Source: Cyanobacteria bacterium UBA6446
GTDB lineage: Bacteria > Cyanobacteriota > Vampirovibrionia > Gastranaerophilales > Gastranaerophilaceae
DNA: 64,000 bases
Assembly: GCA_002438405.1 (NCBI GenBank)
Contig: DJOE01000023.1
Span: forward strand, 564,064 to 628,063
Direction of reading: 5' to 3'
Part shown: one piece after another, positions 35,464-45,300 of the stretch
Layout of the letters: every line of letters begins with the position of its first letter
How positions within the stretch are numbered: position 1 is the stretch's first letter
Notes under the pieces: model-generated
Seen by the model: the letters and a program-made list of their open reading frames with translations, nothing else
Told to the model about the DNA's origin: nothing
Databases searched by the model: none
Position numbers and translations under genes: made by a program

Positions 35464-35640
35464 AATAAATTTATCATAGCATAGATTATAATTATTTCTG
35501 TACTATAAAAATAGTAAAATATTACAAGTTTGTAAAATTTTTACTAAAAGAATAGCAAAAAAAGATATTTACGATTATTATAATTACAACTTCTAAAAAC
35601 TCTTATTTAAACTACTTGATTTTGAAAGGAATAATTTGTA

Positions 35641-36084
35641 ATGGCAATACAAAATGATGAAATAAGACTACTTAATTCTTTGTTCAAAAGTTTACCTAAA
35701 AACTCTAGACAAGCATTGAAACATTATGATGGACACAAAAGAATCACAGTATATAGGGGAGATACATATATTAATAAAACAACTCAAAATATTGATCCTG
35801 ATTATCCATATACATTTATTAGGAATTTAACTAATTTAGGTACTAAAAAAAATCCTGATTTGAAAGATGCAGTAAATGTTTTATATGGTGGAAGAAATGA
35901 GATTAAAATAAAATATAATGAACCCGGGAATTCTGCAAGCGGTTTGAGGGTTCTTGTTTATGGAGAACATACATCAGGTGAACTTCCTGTTATGAATCAA
36001 GTTTTTCCAAGTTTTGCAGAAATTAGAAAAAATCCTTATTTACAAAAATTGTTCGAAAAAATTACTGGTAAAAAAATCATATAA
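35641..36084 (+). CDS. Small protein of unknown function
   Basis: 147 aa, basic, with no membrane segment or known motif. It contains ITVYRGDTYINKTTQNI near the N-terminus and a polar C-terminal half with YGGRNEIKIKYNEPGNSASG. A GAAAGGA ribosome site precedes the ATG and a terminator follows. It stands alone and is probably lineage-specific. Confidence 0.7.
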   Translation: MAIQNDEIRLLNSLFKSLPKNSRQALKHYDGHKRITVYRGDTYINKTTQNIDPDYPYTFIRNLTNLGTKKNPDLKDAVNVLYGGRNEIKIKYNEPGNSASGLRVLVYGEHTSGELPVMNQVFPSFAEIRKNPYLQKLFEKITGKKII

Positions 36085-36091
36085 AATAAAA

Positions 36092-36120
36092 AAGATAAGC
36101 ATGAAAGCTTATCTTTTTTT
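36092..36120 (+). terminator. Terminator after the 147-aa protein gene
   Basis: A stem AAGATAAGC / GCTTATCTT with a 6-nt loop, followed by a T run. Confidence 0.92.
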
Positions 36121-36155
36121 ATGCTAAAATTCAAGTTGAAAAGGCTTAGATAAAT

Positions 36156-36503
36156 ATGTATGATGATATTTTGGAAAGACTTTCTAAATCAACTTTTAGG
36201 AGCCGTTTTAAATTAAGAGATAAAGAAAAACAATATATTGAGCAAAAAGGTTTAGACAAAATAAAATCTCATGCCATAGATTTTATTAGATATAGAATTT
36301 CTCCGGCGATTATTCCAAATGACGGGAAACAAACACCTATGAAAGGACACCCAGTTTTTATCGCTCAGCATGCGACTGCGACTTGTTGCAGGGGATGTAT
36401 TAATAAATGGCATAAGTATCCTAAAGATACTGTCCTAACTCAAGCTCAACAAGACTATATTGTAGGTTTAATAATGGAATGGATAAAAAGGCAAATAGGG
36501 TAA
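36156..36503 (+). CDS. DUF4186 family protein
   Basis: 115 aa. The C-terminal block GHPVFIAQHATATCCRGCINKWH followed by GxxLTxxQxxYIVxLIMxWI matches the DUF4186 pattern (split here as GHPVFIAQHATATCC and RGCINKWHKYPK). The two His and three Cys could form a metal site, but no function is known. It ends 3 bp before ybaK, so they are probably co-transcribed. Confidence 0.85.
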   Translation: MYDDILERLSKSTFRSRFKLRDKEKQYIEQKGLDKIKSHAIDFIRYRISPAIIPNDGKQTPMKGHPVFIAQHATATCCRGCINKWHKYPKDTVLTQAQQDYIVGLIMEWIKRQIG

Positions 36504-36506
36504 TTT

Positions 36507-36977
36507 ATGGAATATAAAACAAATGTTATGCGCATGCTTGACAAACATAAAATAAATTATAAACACTATTCTTATGCTGATACTGAGGCTATTAGCGGCC
36601 TTGAAGTGGCAACTGTTTTAAACCAAAATCCAAAACAGGTTTTTAAAACTCTCGTTACAGAGGGCAAATCAAAAAAGTATTATGTTTTTATGCTTCCTGT
36701 TGAACATGAATTGGATTTGAAAAAAGCAGCGCATGCCGTTGGAGAAAAATCTGTCGAAATGATTAAATCAAAAGAGCTTTTGCCACTTACTGGGTATATC
36801 CATGGTGGTTGTTCTCCTTTAGGTATGAAAAAATTCTTCACAACAACAATAGATGAGTCTGCCACAGATTTTGATACAATAATTTTTAGTGCAGGAAAAA
36901 TTGGCTATCAAGTTGAAATGAGTCTGGACGAATTGTCTAAGCTCATCAAATTTCAGTTAAATGATATTACTGTTTAA
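36507..36977 (+). CDS. ybaK: Cys-tRNA(Pro)/Cys-tRNA(Cys) deacylase (YbaK/EbsC)
   Basis: A 156-aa trans-editing enzyme that hydrolyses mischarged tRNA. ISGLEVATVLNQNPKQVFKTLV, YVFMLPVEHELDLKKAA and LTGYIHGGCSPLGMKKFFTT (YbaK motif with G-C-S-P) are diagnostic. Length is normal. Its stop is 1 bp from that of the convergent regulator gene. Confidence 0.95.
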   Translation: MEYKTNVMRMLDKHKINYKHYSYADTEAISGLEVATVLNQNPKQVFKTLVTEGKSKKYYVFMLPVEHELDLKKAAHAVGEKSVEMIKSKELLPLTGYIHGGCSPLGMKKFFTTTIDESATDFDTIIFSAGKIGYQVEMSLDELSKLIKFQLNDITV

Positions 36978-36978
36978 T

Positions 36979-37329
36979 CTATTCACATACGTGATCTAAT
37001 GCTTTTTCTAAAATATCTTTGACATGCGCATCATTCAGTGAATAATAAACATTCTTTCCTTTCTTTTGTGAACGCACAAGTTTTGCAGTTCTAAGAACTT
37101 TCAATTGATGTGATACTGCAGATTTTGTCATGTTTAATAGCACTGCTAAATCTCCAACACACATTTCACTTTCTTCTAAAGCCCATAGTAGTTGAATTCT
37201 TGTACTATCACCCATAACTTTAAAAAAGTCTGAAAGTTCATATAAAAGATTCATGTCTGGCATATTCGGTTTCACTTGATTAACAATATCAATATTTATT
37301 GCATCACAATCAGAATGCTTATTTTCCAT
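36979..37329 (-). CDS. ArsR/SmtB-family zinc-sensing repressor
   Basis: A 116-aa winged-helix repressor. The C-terminal helix has D-A-H ... H-V-C-E with Asp, His, His and Glu spaced +2, +13 and +16, exactly the SmtB/CadC alpha-5 zinc site. The alpha-3 CVGD has one Cys only. The recognition helix is MTKSAVSHQLKVLR. I chose the ATG at 37329 because AAAGGAG lies upstream; the frame extends further but runs through the promoter and an operator. It is divergent from the P-type ATPase it must repress. Confidence 0.95.
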   Translation of the reverse strand: MENKHSDCDAINIDIVNQVKPNMPDMNLLYELSDFFKVMGDSTRIQLLWALEESEMCVGDLAVLLNMTKSAVSHQLKVLRTAKLVRSQKKGKNVYYSLNDAHVKDILEKALDHVCE

Positions 37330-37353
37330 TTGCGAGAACTCCTTTATGTAGAT

Positions 37354-37382
37354 AGAATAGCATAAATTGAACAGTTGTTCAA
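37354..37382 (-). promoter_or_regulatory. Promoter of the arsR-type gene with overlapping operator
   Basis: On the minus strand: -35 TTGAAC (37377-37382), 17-nt spacer, -10 TATTCT (37354-37359). The palindrome TTGAACAGTTGTTCAA (37367-37382) covers the -35 box, which would give autorepression. Confidence 0.8.
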
Positions 37383-37418
37383 CCGTGTAAATTTTGTAAA
37401 GAATTAGAGTTTTTAGAC

Positions 37419-37448
37419 TTGACAATTGAACAGTTGTTCAATTATAAT
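37419..37448 (+). promoter_or_regulatory. Zinc-responsive promoter of the P-type ATPase
   Basis: TTGACA (37419-37424), 18-nt spacer and TATAAT (37443-37448). The operator AATTGAACAGTTGTTCAATT (37424-37443) fills the spacer exactly. This is a classic metal-derepressed promoter. A third half-identical palindrome lies at 37457-37476, just after the expected start of transcription. Confidence 0.88.
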
Positions 37449-37456
37449 AGTAATAT

Positions 37457-37476
37457 ACTTGAACAATCATTCAAGT
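37457..37476. promoter_or_regulatory. Third ArsR/SmtB-type operator
   Basis: ACTTGAACAATCATTCAAGT is palindromic at both ends and matches the ArsR-family consensus TGAACA-N2-ATTCA. It covers the transcription start region of the ATPase gene. Confidence 0.8.
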
Positions 37477-37489
37477 AAGGTTATAGATT

Positions 37490-39364
37490 ATGTGCGAACA
37501 CGAACATCTCCATGAGCAGGAAGAAAAAAAAGAAAAACAAAGACTATTAAAGATTGCTATCGGGCTTTGTATTTTGTTATGTGGATTATTTTGTAATTTA
37601 CAAGGATTAGCTGAGTTTTTAATCTTTTTCATTGCATATATCATTGCAGGAGGCGACATAATCCTAACCGCAATCAAAAATATCATAAAAGGTGAAGTTT
37701 TTGATGAAAATTTCCTTATGAGTTTGGCTACAATCGGAGCTTTTTCAATCAAAGAATATCCGGAAGCCGTAATGGTTATGGTTTTGTATCAAATTGGAGA
37801 ATATTTCCAAGATAAAGCCGTTGAAAAATCCAAAAAATCAATTTCTGATTTGATGGATATTCGACCGGATTATGCGAATGTCGAAATAAATGGTGAAATT
37901 ATCAAAAAATCTCCCCAAAAAATAAATATTGGTGAAACAATTATTGTAAAAGCCGGTGAAAAAATTCCACTAGATGGGGTTATAACAGACGGAAACGCAA
38001 TTATTGATACTTCTGCCTTAACAGGAGAATCTGTTCCTCAAAATTTGTCTGTTGGCGATTCTGCTATCAGTGGTTGCATTAATACAAACGGACTTATTAA
38101 AATCAAAGTTAATAAGATTTATTCCCAATCAACAGTATCTAAAATTTTGAAATTGGTAGAACACGCAAGTTCTAAAAAAGCAAAAACAGAAAACTTTATA
38201 ACAAAATTTGCTAAAATTTACACCCCTGCTGTTGTAATTTTAGCAATCCTACTTGCAATTATTCCGCCAATTATTTTTAATGGAGGTTTTAGTATTTGGT
38301 TTAGTAGAGCATTAACATTCCTAGTAATTTCTTGCCCATGCGCAATTGTTATTTCTGTTCCACTGGGATTTTTTGCAGGAATTGGTGGCGCTTCTCGTCA
38401 AGGAATCTTAATCAAAGGAAGTGCTTATCTTGAAGCATTATCAAAACCTTATGCTATCGTATTTGATAAGACCGGAACACTAACAAAAGGGGAATTTCAA
38501 GTTGTAAAAATCGTTTCTCAATCCGGAATTAACGAAGATGAACTATTGAAACTTACGGCTTATGCAGAAAATTATTCAAATCACCCAATTGCAACTTCAA
38601 TCAAAGAAAAATATTCAAATACAATTGTTCAATCAGAAATAACAGATGTTGAAGAAATTGCAGGAAATGGTGTAAAGGCAAATATTTCTGGGAATACAAT
38701 TCTTGCAGGGAATGAAAAACTTATGAAAAAATTTGGAATTGATTTCACTCCTGCAAATGAGTCAGGAACAATAATTTATACTTCTCGAAACGGTGAGTAT
38801 CTTGGTTATATAGTAATTTCAGATACAATAAAAGATAATGCGCAAGAAACAATTTCTTCTCTTAATAAAAACAAAATCAAAACCGTTATGCTAACTGGTG
38901 ATAACTCAAAAACAGCTAATGCAGTTGCGGAAAATTTAGGGATTACCGAGGTTTATTATCAATTGTTACCTAAAGATAAAGTTGAAAAATTAGAAGAAAT
39001 AATTACCCAAAAAGACAAGAATAAAACGGTAATTTTTGTTGGTGACGGAATTAATGATGCTCCGGTTTTGACAAGAGCAGATATCGGGATTGCGATGGGT
39101 GGAATTGGTTCTGATGCTGCAATCGAAGCTGCTGATGTTGTCATTATGGACGATAAACTTCCAAAAATTCAATCAGGAATAACGATTGCAAAACGAACAA
39201 TGGCAATTGTTAAACAAAACATTGTTTTTGCAATTGGGATTAAAATTTTGTTCTTAATTTTCGGAGCTTTTGGCTTTGTTTCAATGTGGGGTGCTGTATT
39301 TGCAGATGTTGGGGTAACTTTGCTTGCCGTATTGAATTCTCTAAGAGCAATCAGAAAAGTTTAG
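37490..39364 (+). CDS. zntA: Zn/Cd/Pb-exporting P-type ATPase (P1B-2)
   Basis: A 624-aa inner-membrane pump that exports zinc, cadmium or lead using ATP. Signature motifs in order: TGES (ALTGESVPQ), the ion-channel SCPCAIVISVP, the phosphorylated Asp in FDKTGTLTKG, NHPIAT and VGDGINDAPVL. The CPC motif and linked SmtB-type repressor point to zinc/cadmium rather than copper. The usual N-terminal HMA domain is missing, and in its place is a short Cys/His-rich start (MCEHEHLHEQ). A TAAGG ribosome site precedes the ATG. Confidence 0.95.
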   Translation: MCEHEHLHEQEEKKEKQRLLKIAIGLCILLCGLFCNLQGLAEFLIFFIAYIIAGGDIILTAIKNIIKGEVFDENFLMSLATIGAFSIKEYPEAVMVMVLYQIGEYFQDKAVEKSKKSISDLMDIRPDYANVEINGEIIKKSPQKINIGETIIVKAGEKIPLDGVITDGNAIIDTSALTGESVPQNLSVGDSAISGCINTNGLIKIKVNKIYSQSTVSKILKLVEHASSKKAKTENFITKFAKIYTPAVVILAILLAIIPPIIFNGGFSIWFSRALTFLVISCPCAIVISVPLGFFAGIGGASRQGILIKGSAYLEALSKPYAIVFDKTGTLTKGEFQVVKIVSQSGINEDELLKLTAYAENYSNHPIATSIKEKYSNTIVQSEITDVEEIAGNGVKANISGNTILAGNEKLMKKFGIDFTPANESGTIIYTSRNGEYLGYIVISDTIKDNAQETISSLNKNKIKTVMLTGDNSKTANAVAENLGITEVYYQLLPKDKVEKLEEIITQKDKNKTVIFVGDGINDAPVLTRADIGIAMGGIGSDAAIEAADVVIMDDKLPKIQSGITIAKRTMAIVKQNIVFAIGIKILFLIFGAFGFVSMWGAVFADVGVTLLAVLNSLRAIRKV

Positions 39365-39404
39365 GATAAAATATTCACTTTGTCTAAAATATTAGAAATA
39401 GTTA

Positions 39405-39432
39405 TTGACAATAATTTTTCAGCAAATAGAAT
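39405..39432 (+). promoter_or_regulatory. Promoter of tRNA-Gln
   Basis: TTGACA (39405-39410), 16-nt spacer and TAGAAT (39427-39432), about 23 nt before the mature tRNA 5' end. Confidence 0.75.
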
Positions 39433-39454
39433 ATAGATATAGACAAGTGAATAT

Positions 39455-39530
39455 TGGGACGTCGCCAAGTGGTAAGGCAGCTGGTTTTGGTCCAGCCATC
39501 TCGGAGGTTCGAATCCTTCCGTCCCAGCCA
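39455..39530 (+). tRNA. tRNA-Gln (anticodon TTG)
   Basis: 76 nt. The acceptor stem TGGGACG / CGTCCCA (39455-39461 with 39520-39526) is followed by the discriminator G and an encoded CCA. The anticodon arm reads CTGGTTTTGGTCCAG with TTG, and the T loop GGTTCGAATCC is present. A terminator follows. Confidence 0.97.
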
Positions 39531-39533
39531 TTT

Positions 39534-39559
39534 AAAAGCAGTTGAAAGGCTGCTTTTTT
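39534..39559 (+). terminator. Terminator after tRNA-Gln
   Basis: A stem AAAAGCAG / CTGCTTTT with an 8-nt loop, ending in six T. Confidence 0.9.
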
Positions 39560-39660
39560 AGTATGTTTATTAAAATATTCATTCAATAATTAATTTTTCC
39601 TTAACTTTTCCAAAGATTTGCAAAATCCGTTATATAAATGTAATGTGGAAGATTTTAGCT

Positions 39661-39708
39661 TGAAATTATTTCAGAAGCTTTAATCTCAGAGAATCTGAAA
39701 TAATTTCA
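39661..39708. promoter_or_regulatory. Perfect 15-bp inverted repeat in the groES leader
   Basis: TGAAATTATTTCAGA (39661-39675) and its exact reverse complement (39694-39708) are separated by 18 nt, ending 31 bp before groES. Each arm is itself nearly palindromic (TGAAAT-ATTTCA). It is not the CIRCE element (TTAGCACTC-N9-GAGTGCTAA). It could bind an unknown heat-shock regulator or form an RNA hairpin. Confidence 0.7.
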
Positions 39709-39739
39709 GAGATACCAGTAAAGGAAAAGGAGAGTTATT

Positions 39740-40024
39740 ATGATTAAACCGTTAGGCGACAGAATTGTTATTAAAGTTGTAGAAGAAACTGAACAAACTT
39801 CAGGCGGAATCTTTATTCCGGATAGCGCTAAAGAAAAACCTCAAAGAGGTGAAGTTGTTGCGGTTGGTCTTGGTAAGATGAACGAAAAAGGTGAAAGAGA
39901 ACCAATGGACGTTAAAGTTGGTGATACTATCCTTTATGCTAAATATTCAGGTACAGATGTTAAAGTTGATGGCGTTGAATACAAAATTCTTTCTATCAAG
40001 GACGCTTTAGCAATTGTTGAATAA
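39740..40024 (+). CDS. groES: Co-chaperonin GroES
   Basis: 94 aa, forming the lid of the GroEL cage. It has IKPLGDRIVIKVVEETEQTS, GGIFIPDSAKEKPQRGEVVAVG-type mobile loop (about 23-43) and YKILSIKDALAIVE at the end. A GGAGAG ribosome site precedes the ATG. It is followed by groEL after 45 bp. Confidence 0.98.
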   Translation: MIKPLGDRIVIKVVEETEQTSGGIFIPDSAKEKPQRGEVVAVGLGKMNEKGEREPMDVKVGDTILYAKYSGTDVKVDGVEYKILSIKDALAIVE

Positions 40025-40069
40025 TTAATTTAAATTATAAATTTTGATTGTAAAAAGGAGAAAAATAAA

Positions 40070-41722
40070 ATGGCAAAACGTATTATTTTTGATGAAGAAG
40101 CTAGAAAAGCTCTTCTTAAAGGTATTGATGCAGTAGCTGATGCCGTTAAAGTTACACTTGGACCAAAAGGCAGAAACGTAATTTTGACTAAGAAATTCGG
40201 TGCTCCTCAAATCGTTAACGATGGTGTTACTATTGCAAAAGAAATTGAATTAAAAGATGCATTGGAAAATTCAGGTGCTCAATTGTTGAAAGAAGTATCA
40301 TCTAAAACAAACGATATCGCAGGTGATGGTACAACAACAGCATCAGTATTAGCTCAAGCAATTGTTCGTGAAGGTTTGAAAAACTTGACTGCAGGTGCTA
40401 ACCCAATGTCTATGAAACGTGGTATTGATAGAGCTGTTGAAGCTGCTGTAGAAAAAATCAAATCTATGTCAAGACCTGTTAATACAAAAGAAGAAATTGC
40501 ACAAGTTGCAGCTATTTCTGCAGGTAATAACAAAGAAATCGGTGAACTTATTGCAGAAGCAATGGAAAAAGTTGGTCACGATGGTGTTATCACTGTTGAA
40601 GAATCAAAATCTTTCGGTACTAACTTGAAAGTTGTTGAAGGTATGCAATTTGATAAAGGATATATTTCACCATACTTCGTTACAGATCCAGAAAGAATGG
40701 AAGCTGTATTGGAAGATGCTTATGTATTCTGTTGCAACAAGAAAATCAATTTGATTTCTGACTTAGTTCCATTACTAGAACAAGTTGCTCGTGATGGTAA
40801 ATCATTATTGTTGATTGCAGAAGATGTTGAGGGTGAAGCTCTTGCAACATTAGTAGTTAACACAATGAGAAAAGTTTTGAGAGCAGTAGCAGTTAAAGCT
40901 CCTGGATTTGGTGATAGAAGAAAAGCAATGCTTGAAGATATCGCTATTTTAACCGGTGGTGAAATGTTCACTGAGGAACTTGGTATCAAACTTGAAAACG
41001 TTACAACTCAAATGCTTGGTAAAGCAAAACGTGTAACTGTTTCTAAAGATGAAACAACAATCGTTGTTGGTGATGAAACAAAAGCAGCTGTTCAAGAAAG
41101 AATTCACTTGATTAAAAATCAAATTGCAGCTTCTGATTCAGAATATGATAAAGAAAAATTGCAAGAAAGAGCAGCTAAATTATCAGGCGGTGTTGCAGTA
41201 ATCGAAGTTGGTGCGGCTTCTGAAGTTGAATTGAAAGAAAGAAAACTTAGAATTGAAGATGCATTGAACGCAACAAGAGCTGCAAATGAAGAAGGTATCG
41301 TTCCTGGTGGTGGTGTTGCATTGTTAAGAGTTCAACAAGAATTGAATTCTAAATTAGACACTATCGACTTTGAATCAGATGATGAAAAAGTTGGTTTCAA
41401 AATTTTGACAGCAGCATTAGATGTACCTCTTAGATCAATTGCTCGTAACGCAGGTGCTAAAGCTGATGTAGTTGTAGATTGTGTTCTTGAAAAAGACGGA
41501 GCTTATGGCTACGATGCATTGAATAGCAAATATGTTGATATGTTCCAATCTGGTATTGTTGACCCTGCTAAAGTTACAAGATCAGCATTGATTAACGCAG
41601 CATCTGTTGGTTCAATGTTATTGACAACAGAAGCAGCTGTAGTTGAAATTCCAGAAGAAAAACCTGCAGCTCCTGATATGTCAGCAATGGCTGGTATGGG
41701 CGGCATGGGAGGTATGATGTAA
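40070..41722 (+). CDS. groEL: Chaperonin GroEL
   Basis: 550 aa. ATP-binding GDGTTTASVLAQ, KVTLGPKGRNV and the late NEEGIVPGGGVALLR are present, and it ends in the usual Gly-Gly-Met tail (GMGGMGGMM). It refolds proteins with GroES. Codon use is that of a highly expressed gene. There is a good AAAGGAG site. Confidence 0.98.
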   Translation: MAKRIIFDEEARKALLKGIDAVADAVKVTLGPKGRNVILTKKFGAPQIVNDGVTIAKEIELKDALENSGAQLLKEVSSKTNDIAGDGTTTASVLAQAIVREGLKNLTAGANPMSMKRGIDRAVEAAVEKIKSMSRPVNTKEEIAQVAAISAGNNKEIGELIAEAMEKVGHDGVITVEESKSFGTNLKVVEGMQFDKGYISPYFVTDPERMEAVLEDAYVFCCNKKINLISDLVPLLEQVARDGKSLLLIAEDVEGEALATLVVNTMRKVLRAVAVKAPGFGDRRKAMLEDIAILTGGEMFTEELGIKLENVTTQMLGKAKRVTVSKDETTIVVGDETKAAVQERIHLIKNQIAASDSEYDKEKLQERAAKLSGGVAVIEVGAASEVELKERKLRIEDALNATRAANEEGIVPGGGVALLRVQQELNSKLDTIDFESDDEKVGFKILTAALDVPLRSIARNAGAKADVVVDCVLEKDGAYGYDALNSKYVDMFQSGIVDPAKVTRSALINAASVGSMLLTTEAAVVEIPEEKPAAPDMSAMAGMGGMGGMM

Positions 41723-41762
41723 TAATCATTTCGTGATTATTATTGATTACTTTTTAAATTGT

Positions 41763-41798
41763 AAGGGCTGTGAAAATATTTATTTTCACAGCCCTTTT
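41763..41798. terminator. Bidirectional terminator after groEL
   Basis: A 14-bp perfect stem AAGGGCTGTGAAAA / TTTTCACAGCCCTT with a 6-nt loop lies between groEL and the convergent 121-aa protein gene. Confidence 0.88.
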
Positions 41799-41829
41799 GT
41801 ATATTTAATGGTTTTCTCTTTTTATTTAA

Positions 41830-42195
41830 TTAGTTTTTTGCAATTAGGTTTCTGATTGGTTCGTAAGTATATTTACCGATAAATTCTCCTGCTTTTGCTA
41901 AGTAGTGAGCAGCTTTATCCATAATGCCTGCATTTGCTAATTCTTCTGTTGGTAATGCTTTAATTACATTTGGTAATACTTTTGGCAACGCAACTAAAGC
42001 TCCTGCGATTAATGCTAAACCTACAACTGTTTTAGCGAAAGTTTTACCAGCGCTTCCTGATTTCTTTTCTTCATTTACCGGTGCTTCTGGTGGAGTTTCG
42101 GGTTTTGCATATTTACCCGGTCTTTCTAACGGATTAATTGTTGCAGCTTGTTCTGCACCACGAAATCTAACACCTGAGATTGCATTGACCATCAT
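41830..42195 (-). CDS. Small membrane-associated protein of unknown function
   Basis: 121 aa. A hydrophobic segment (TVVGLALIAGALVALP, about 55-70) follows a Pro-rich, charged N-terminal region. The start MVNAISGVRFRGAEQ is of a type seen in other short proteins here. GGAGG precedes the double ATG; either Met is possible. No family recognised. It is convergent with groEL. Confidence 0.65.
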   Translation of the reverse strand: MMVNAISGVRFRGAEQAATINPLERPGKYAKPETPPEAPVNEEKKSGSAGKTFAKTVVGLALIAGALVALPKVLPNVIKALPTEELANAGIMDKAAHYLAKAGEFIGKYTYEPIRNLIAKN

Positions 42196-42367
42196 GAGAA
42201 AACCTCCTTATAAACACTTATCTACACTCTTTTTATAAAACACTTTATAGGCTAATTTTGACTTATTAGTTTGATTTTGAAAATATTTGTTACAAAAATT
42301 TACAAAATTTTTGGAATATTTTAAATTCCTGTGTCATCTATAGCTGTGTAGGAGGAGAGAATTAAAA

Positions 42368-45300
42368 ATGGCAGGAAAACAAGAAACATTAATATATATT
42401 GAACAGGAAAACAAAACAGAAGCGGAATTTATGTCTAGAAGTTTTGTAACCGGAAGTGTTAAAAATAGAGCATATATCAATGCTTTAGGTGCAGAACTTG
42501 TTATGAAGTATTTATCATCTGAGGGTGTTAATGTTGATAATGTTCATAATTTGCATTCTATTTCTAAAATCTTAGAAAAGATTGATATTTCTGATATTCA
42601 ACTTCCAAATATACATATTGATGTTCGTGTTGTATTTGATGAAAATCAAATATTTATCCCTAAGAGTCATTTTGAATTAAATATTGTTCCTGATATTTAT
42701 GCGGTTTTAAAATTGTCTAAAGATTTTACTTATGTTGAATTTTTAGGCTATTTTGCACCAAAACTTATCAATAAGAAAAACCAAAACAGTGATTATTATT
42801 TTATTGAAAAAGAAAAATTATCAACTCCTGAAACATTCACAAAATTTGTAAAAGATTATGCAGGTATGACTTCTCGTAATATGTCACAAGACGATATGTT
42901 GAGAGGTCGTGAACTTTCAATTTCAATGGCTGACCATAATATAACAGATGAGGAACAAAAAGAATTATTAGATCTACTTTTGCACAGTGATGAACTAAGA
43001 GATAGCGTTTTAGAATTCGACAATTTTGAAACATTATCTTATAGTGTAGGTTCTAATATGGAATCACAATCTTCTGATAATACCATTGACGCAGAAATTG
43101 TTAAGCCTGAAGACCATACGGAAGAAACCATAGAAGAAACAACGGAAGAAAAACCTGTTGATACTGAACAAGAAGAAGTACAATCAGAAGATGAAGAAGA
43201 AACTTCTAACAATGAAATTGAATTATCAACAGATGACACAGAAGATATTATTTTAGATGAATCATTTTTCAATATGGAAGATGATGAAGAACCGGCAATT
43301 GAACAAGAAGAAACGGTTGAAGAAACTAAACCAGAAACTGTTGAAAATGATATTAAAGATGTTGAAGTTCCACAAGTTGAAACAGAAGAAAAAGAAACAC
43401 CTAAAGAAGAAGCAACTCCAGAACTTGATGCAAGTGATTATTTATTGAGCTTGGAAGACGATGATGAACCAACAAAACCAAATGAAGAGAATCCAAAAGC
43501 AGAAGAAAAGAGTGAGAATACTCTAGAAAATACCGTTGGTTCAGCTATCAAAAAGACAATAGAAAAAACAACAGAGGCAGCAGCAACAGCAGGAACTATT
43601 GCTGCGGGAGCTCAAGTTACAAATGCCGCTGAAACGGTTTCAAACGTAACTGCAGCATCAAAAGATGCAATTAAATTAGCTGGTGTTTCTGGTGATATCG
43701 TAAAAGATTTGATTAACAAAAATCTTGAAAGCCAACAACAACATTTAGATAGAATTGATTATGCTAAAAACAAAACAAATACAGCTGATGTTCCTGAAAA
43801 TATCGCTGCTTATGATTTATCTACTGCAAAATTAGAGGCAAATATTGAAGCTGAACAGTCTGGACAATTTGATTCTCCGACAGATTTAGATTCTCTTCAA
43901 AAGGTTAATACAACACCAAAAGGTTATAACGAAAATATTGAACAAGAAGTTGTTGACCTTGGACAAATGAAATCTGTCGAATTAGACCATATTGAAGAAA
44001 ATACAGATGGAATTGTTGACTTGAACAATTTATCTCAAGTTGAATCTCCAACAAAACCAATTAAAAATCTTGAAGAAAAATTGAGCGAAAATAAAGAAGA
44101 TAAAGGTATGGATTTACCTGATTTGACAAGTTTTACAATCAATGATGATGGAACTTCTTCTATTGATAATTTAGATATTAATTTTTCAAATGAACAACCA
44201 CACGAAGAAAATTTAGTTGATTTTAAAATGAATACAGGAAATTTTGTTATTGAAAATAACAATGTTCCTACTGATATAAATGACCTTTCAGCTCCTACTG
44301 AAAATGAATTAACATTAGATGATGACTTCGCAGAAGATTTGATGTCTAACGATTCAGATAGTCAATCGCAAGAAAATGCAACTCAAAGTGAAGAAGAAGA
44401 TAAAAAAGATGAACCAAAAGATAATACTGAAAAGACTGAACAAATAGAAGAACTTCCACTAGATAATAGCTCTTTGCCGGATTTAGATATGGGAGAAGAT
44501 TTAACTCTTGATGAAGATTTGACTTTGGATACTGATATTACACCTACTGAACCAGTTTTAGAAGATATTTCAGATTCTACGGAAAATATTGTTGAAGAAG
44601 AAAAACAAAGTGTTGAACCGATAGTTGAAGAAAATAATACTTCAGATGTTGAAGATTTAACAATTGACGAAGCAACTCTAAGTGAAGATGAACCTTTAAC
44701 ATTAAATGAAGATTTGACTTTGGATACTGATATTACATCTGCTGAACCCGTATTAGAAAATACTTCAGATACTGAAAATATTGTTGAAGAAGAAAAAACA
44801 AATGTTGAGCCGGAAGTTGAAGAAAATAATACTTCAGATGTTGAAGATTTAACAATTGACGAAGCTACTCCAAATGAAGATGAAACTTTAACATTAGATG
44901 ATAATTTTGACTTTGGAGATAATACAACAGAAACGAATGAACAACAGGATGAAGAAATGATTTCAGAACCTGAATCACAAACAGAAGACAATACTGATAT
45001 TACAGATTTAAATTCTGTTTTAGATGATTTAGAGGAAAATTCGTCAACCGAAGAAACACCAACAGAAGATGAAATAACAGAAATTCAAGAAGATTTTCCT
45101 GCGGTAGAAACTCCTATTGATGAAGAAATTCAAACAATTGAAGATAATGAAAATACAGAAGAGAGTAATGCTCAAAACCAAGATTGGTTAGAAGAACCAA
45201 ATTATGATGATTTACAAGATGTTGAACCTACTCAACAAAATGATGATGAAATCATAAGTGAAGCTCCTCAAGAAGATGTTGAAAATCAACCTACATCAAT

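Noticed and set aside
39661..39708. CIRCE element before groES
   Set aside because: The sequence does not contain TTAGCACTC-N9-GAGTGCTAA; the inverted repeat is different and is reported separately.
44383..44991. 202-codon minus-strand frame in the acidic protein gene
   Set aside because: It is a Ser/Val-rich mirror of the Glu/Asp/Thr codons on the plus strand and has no start signal.
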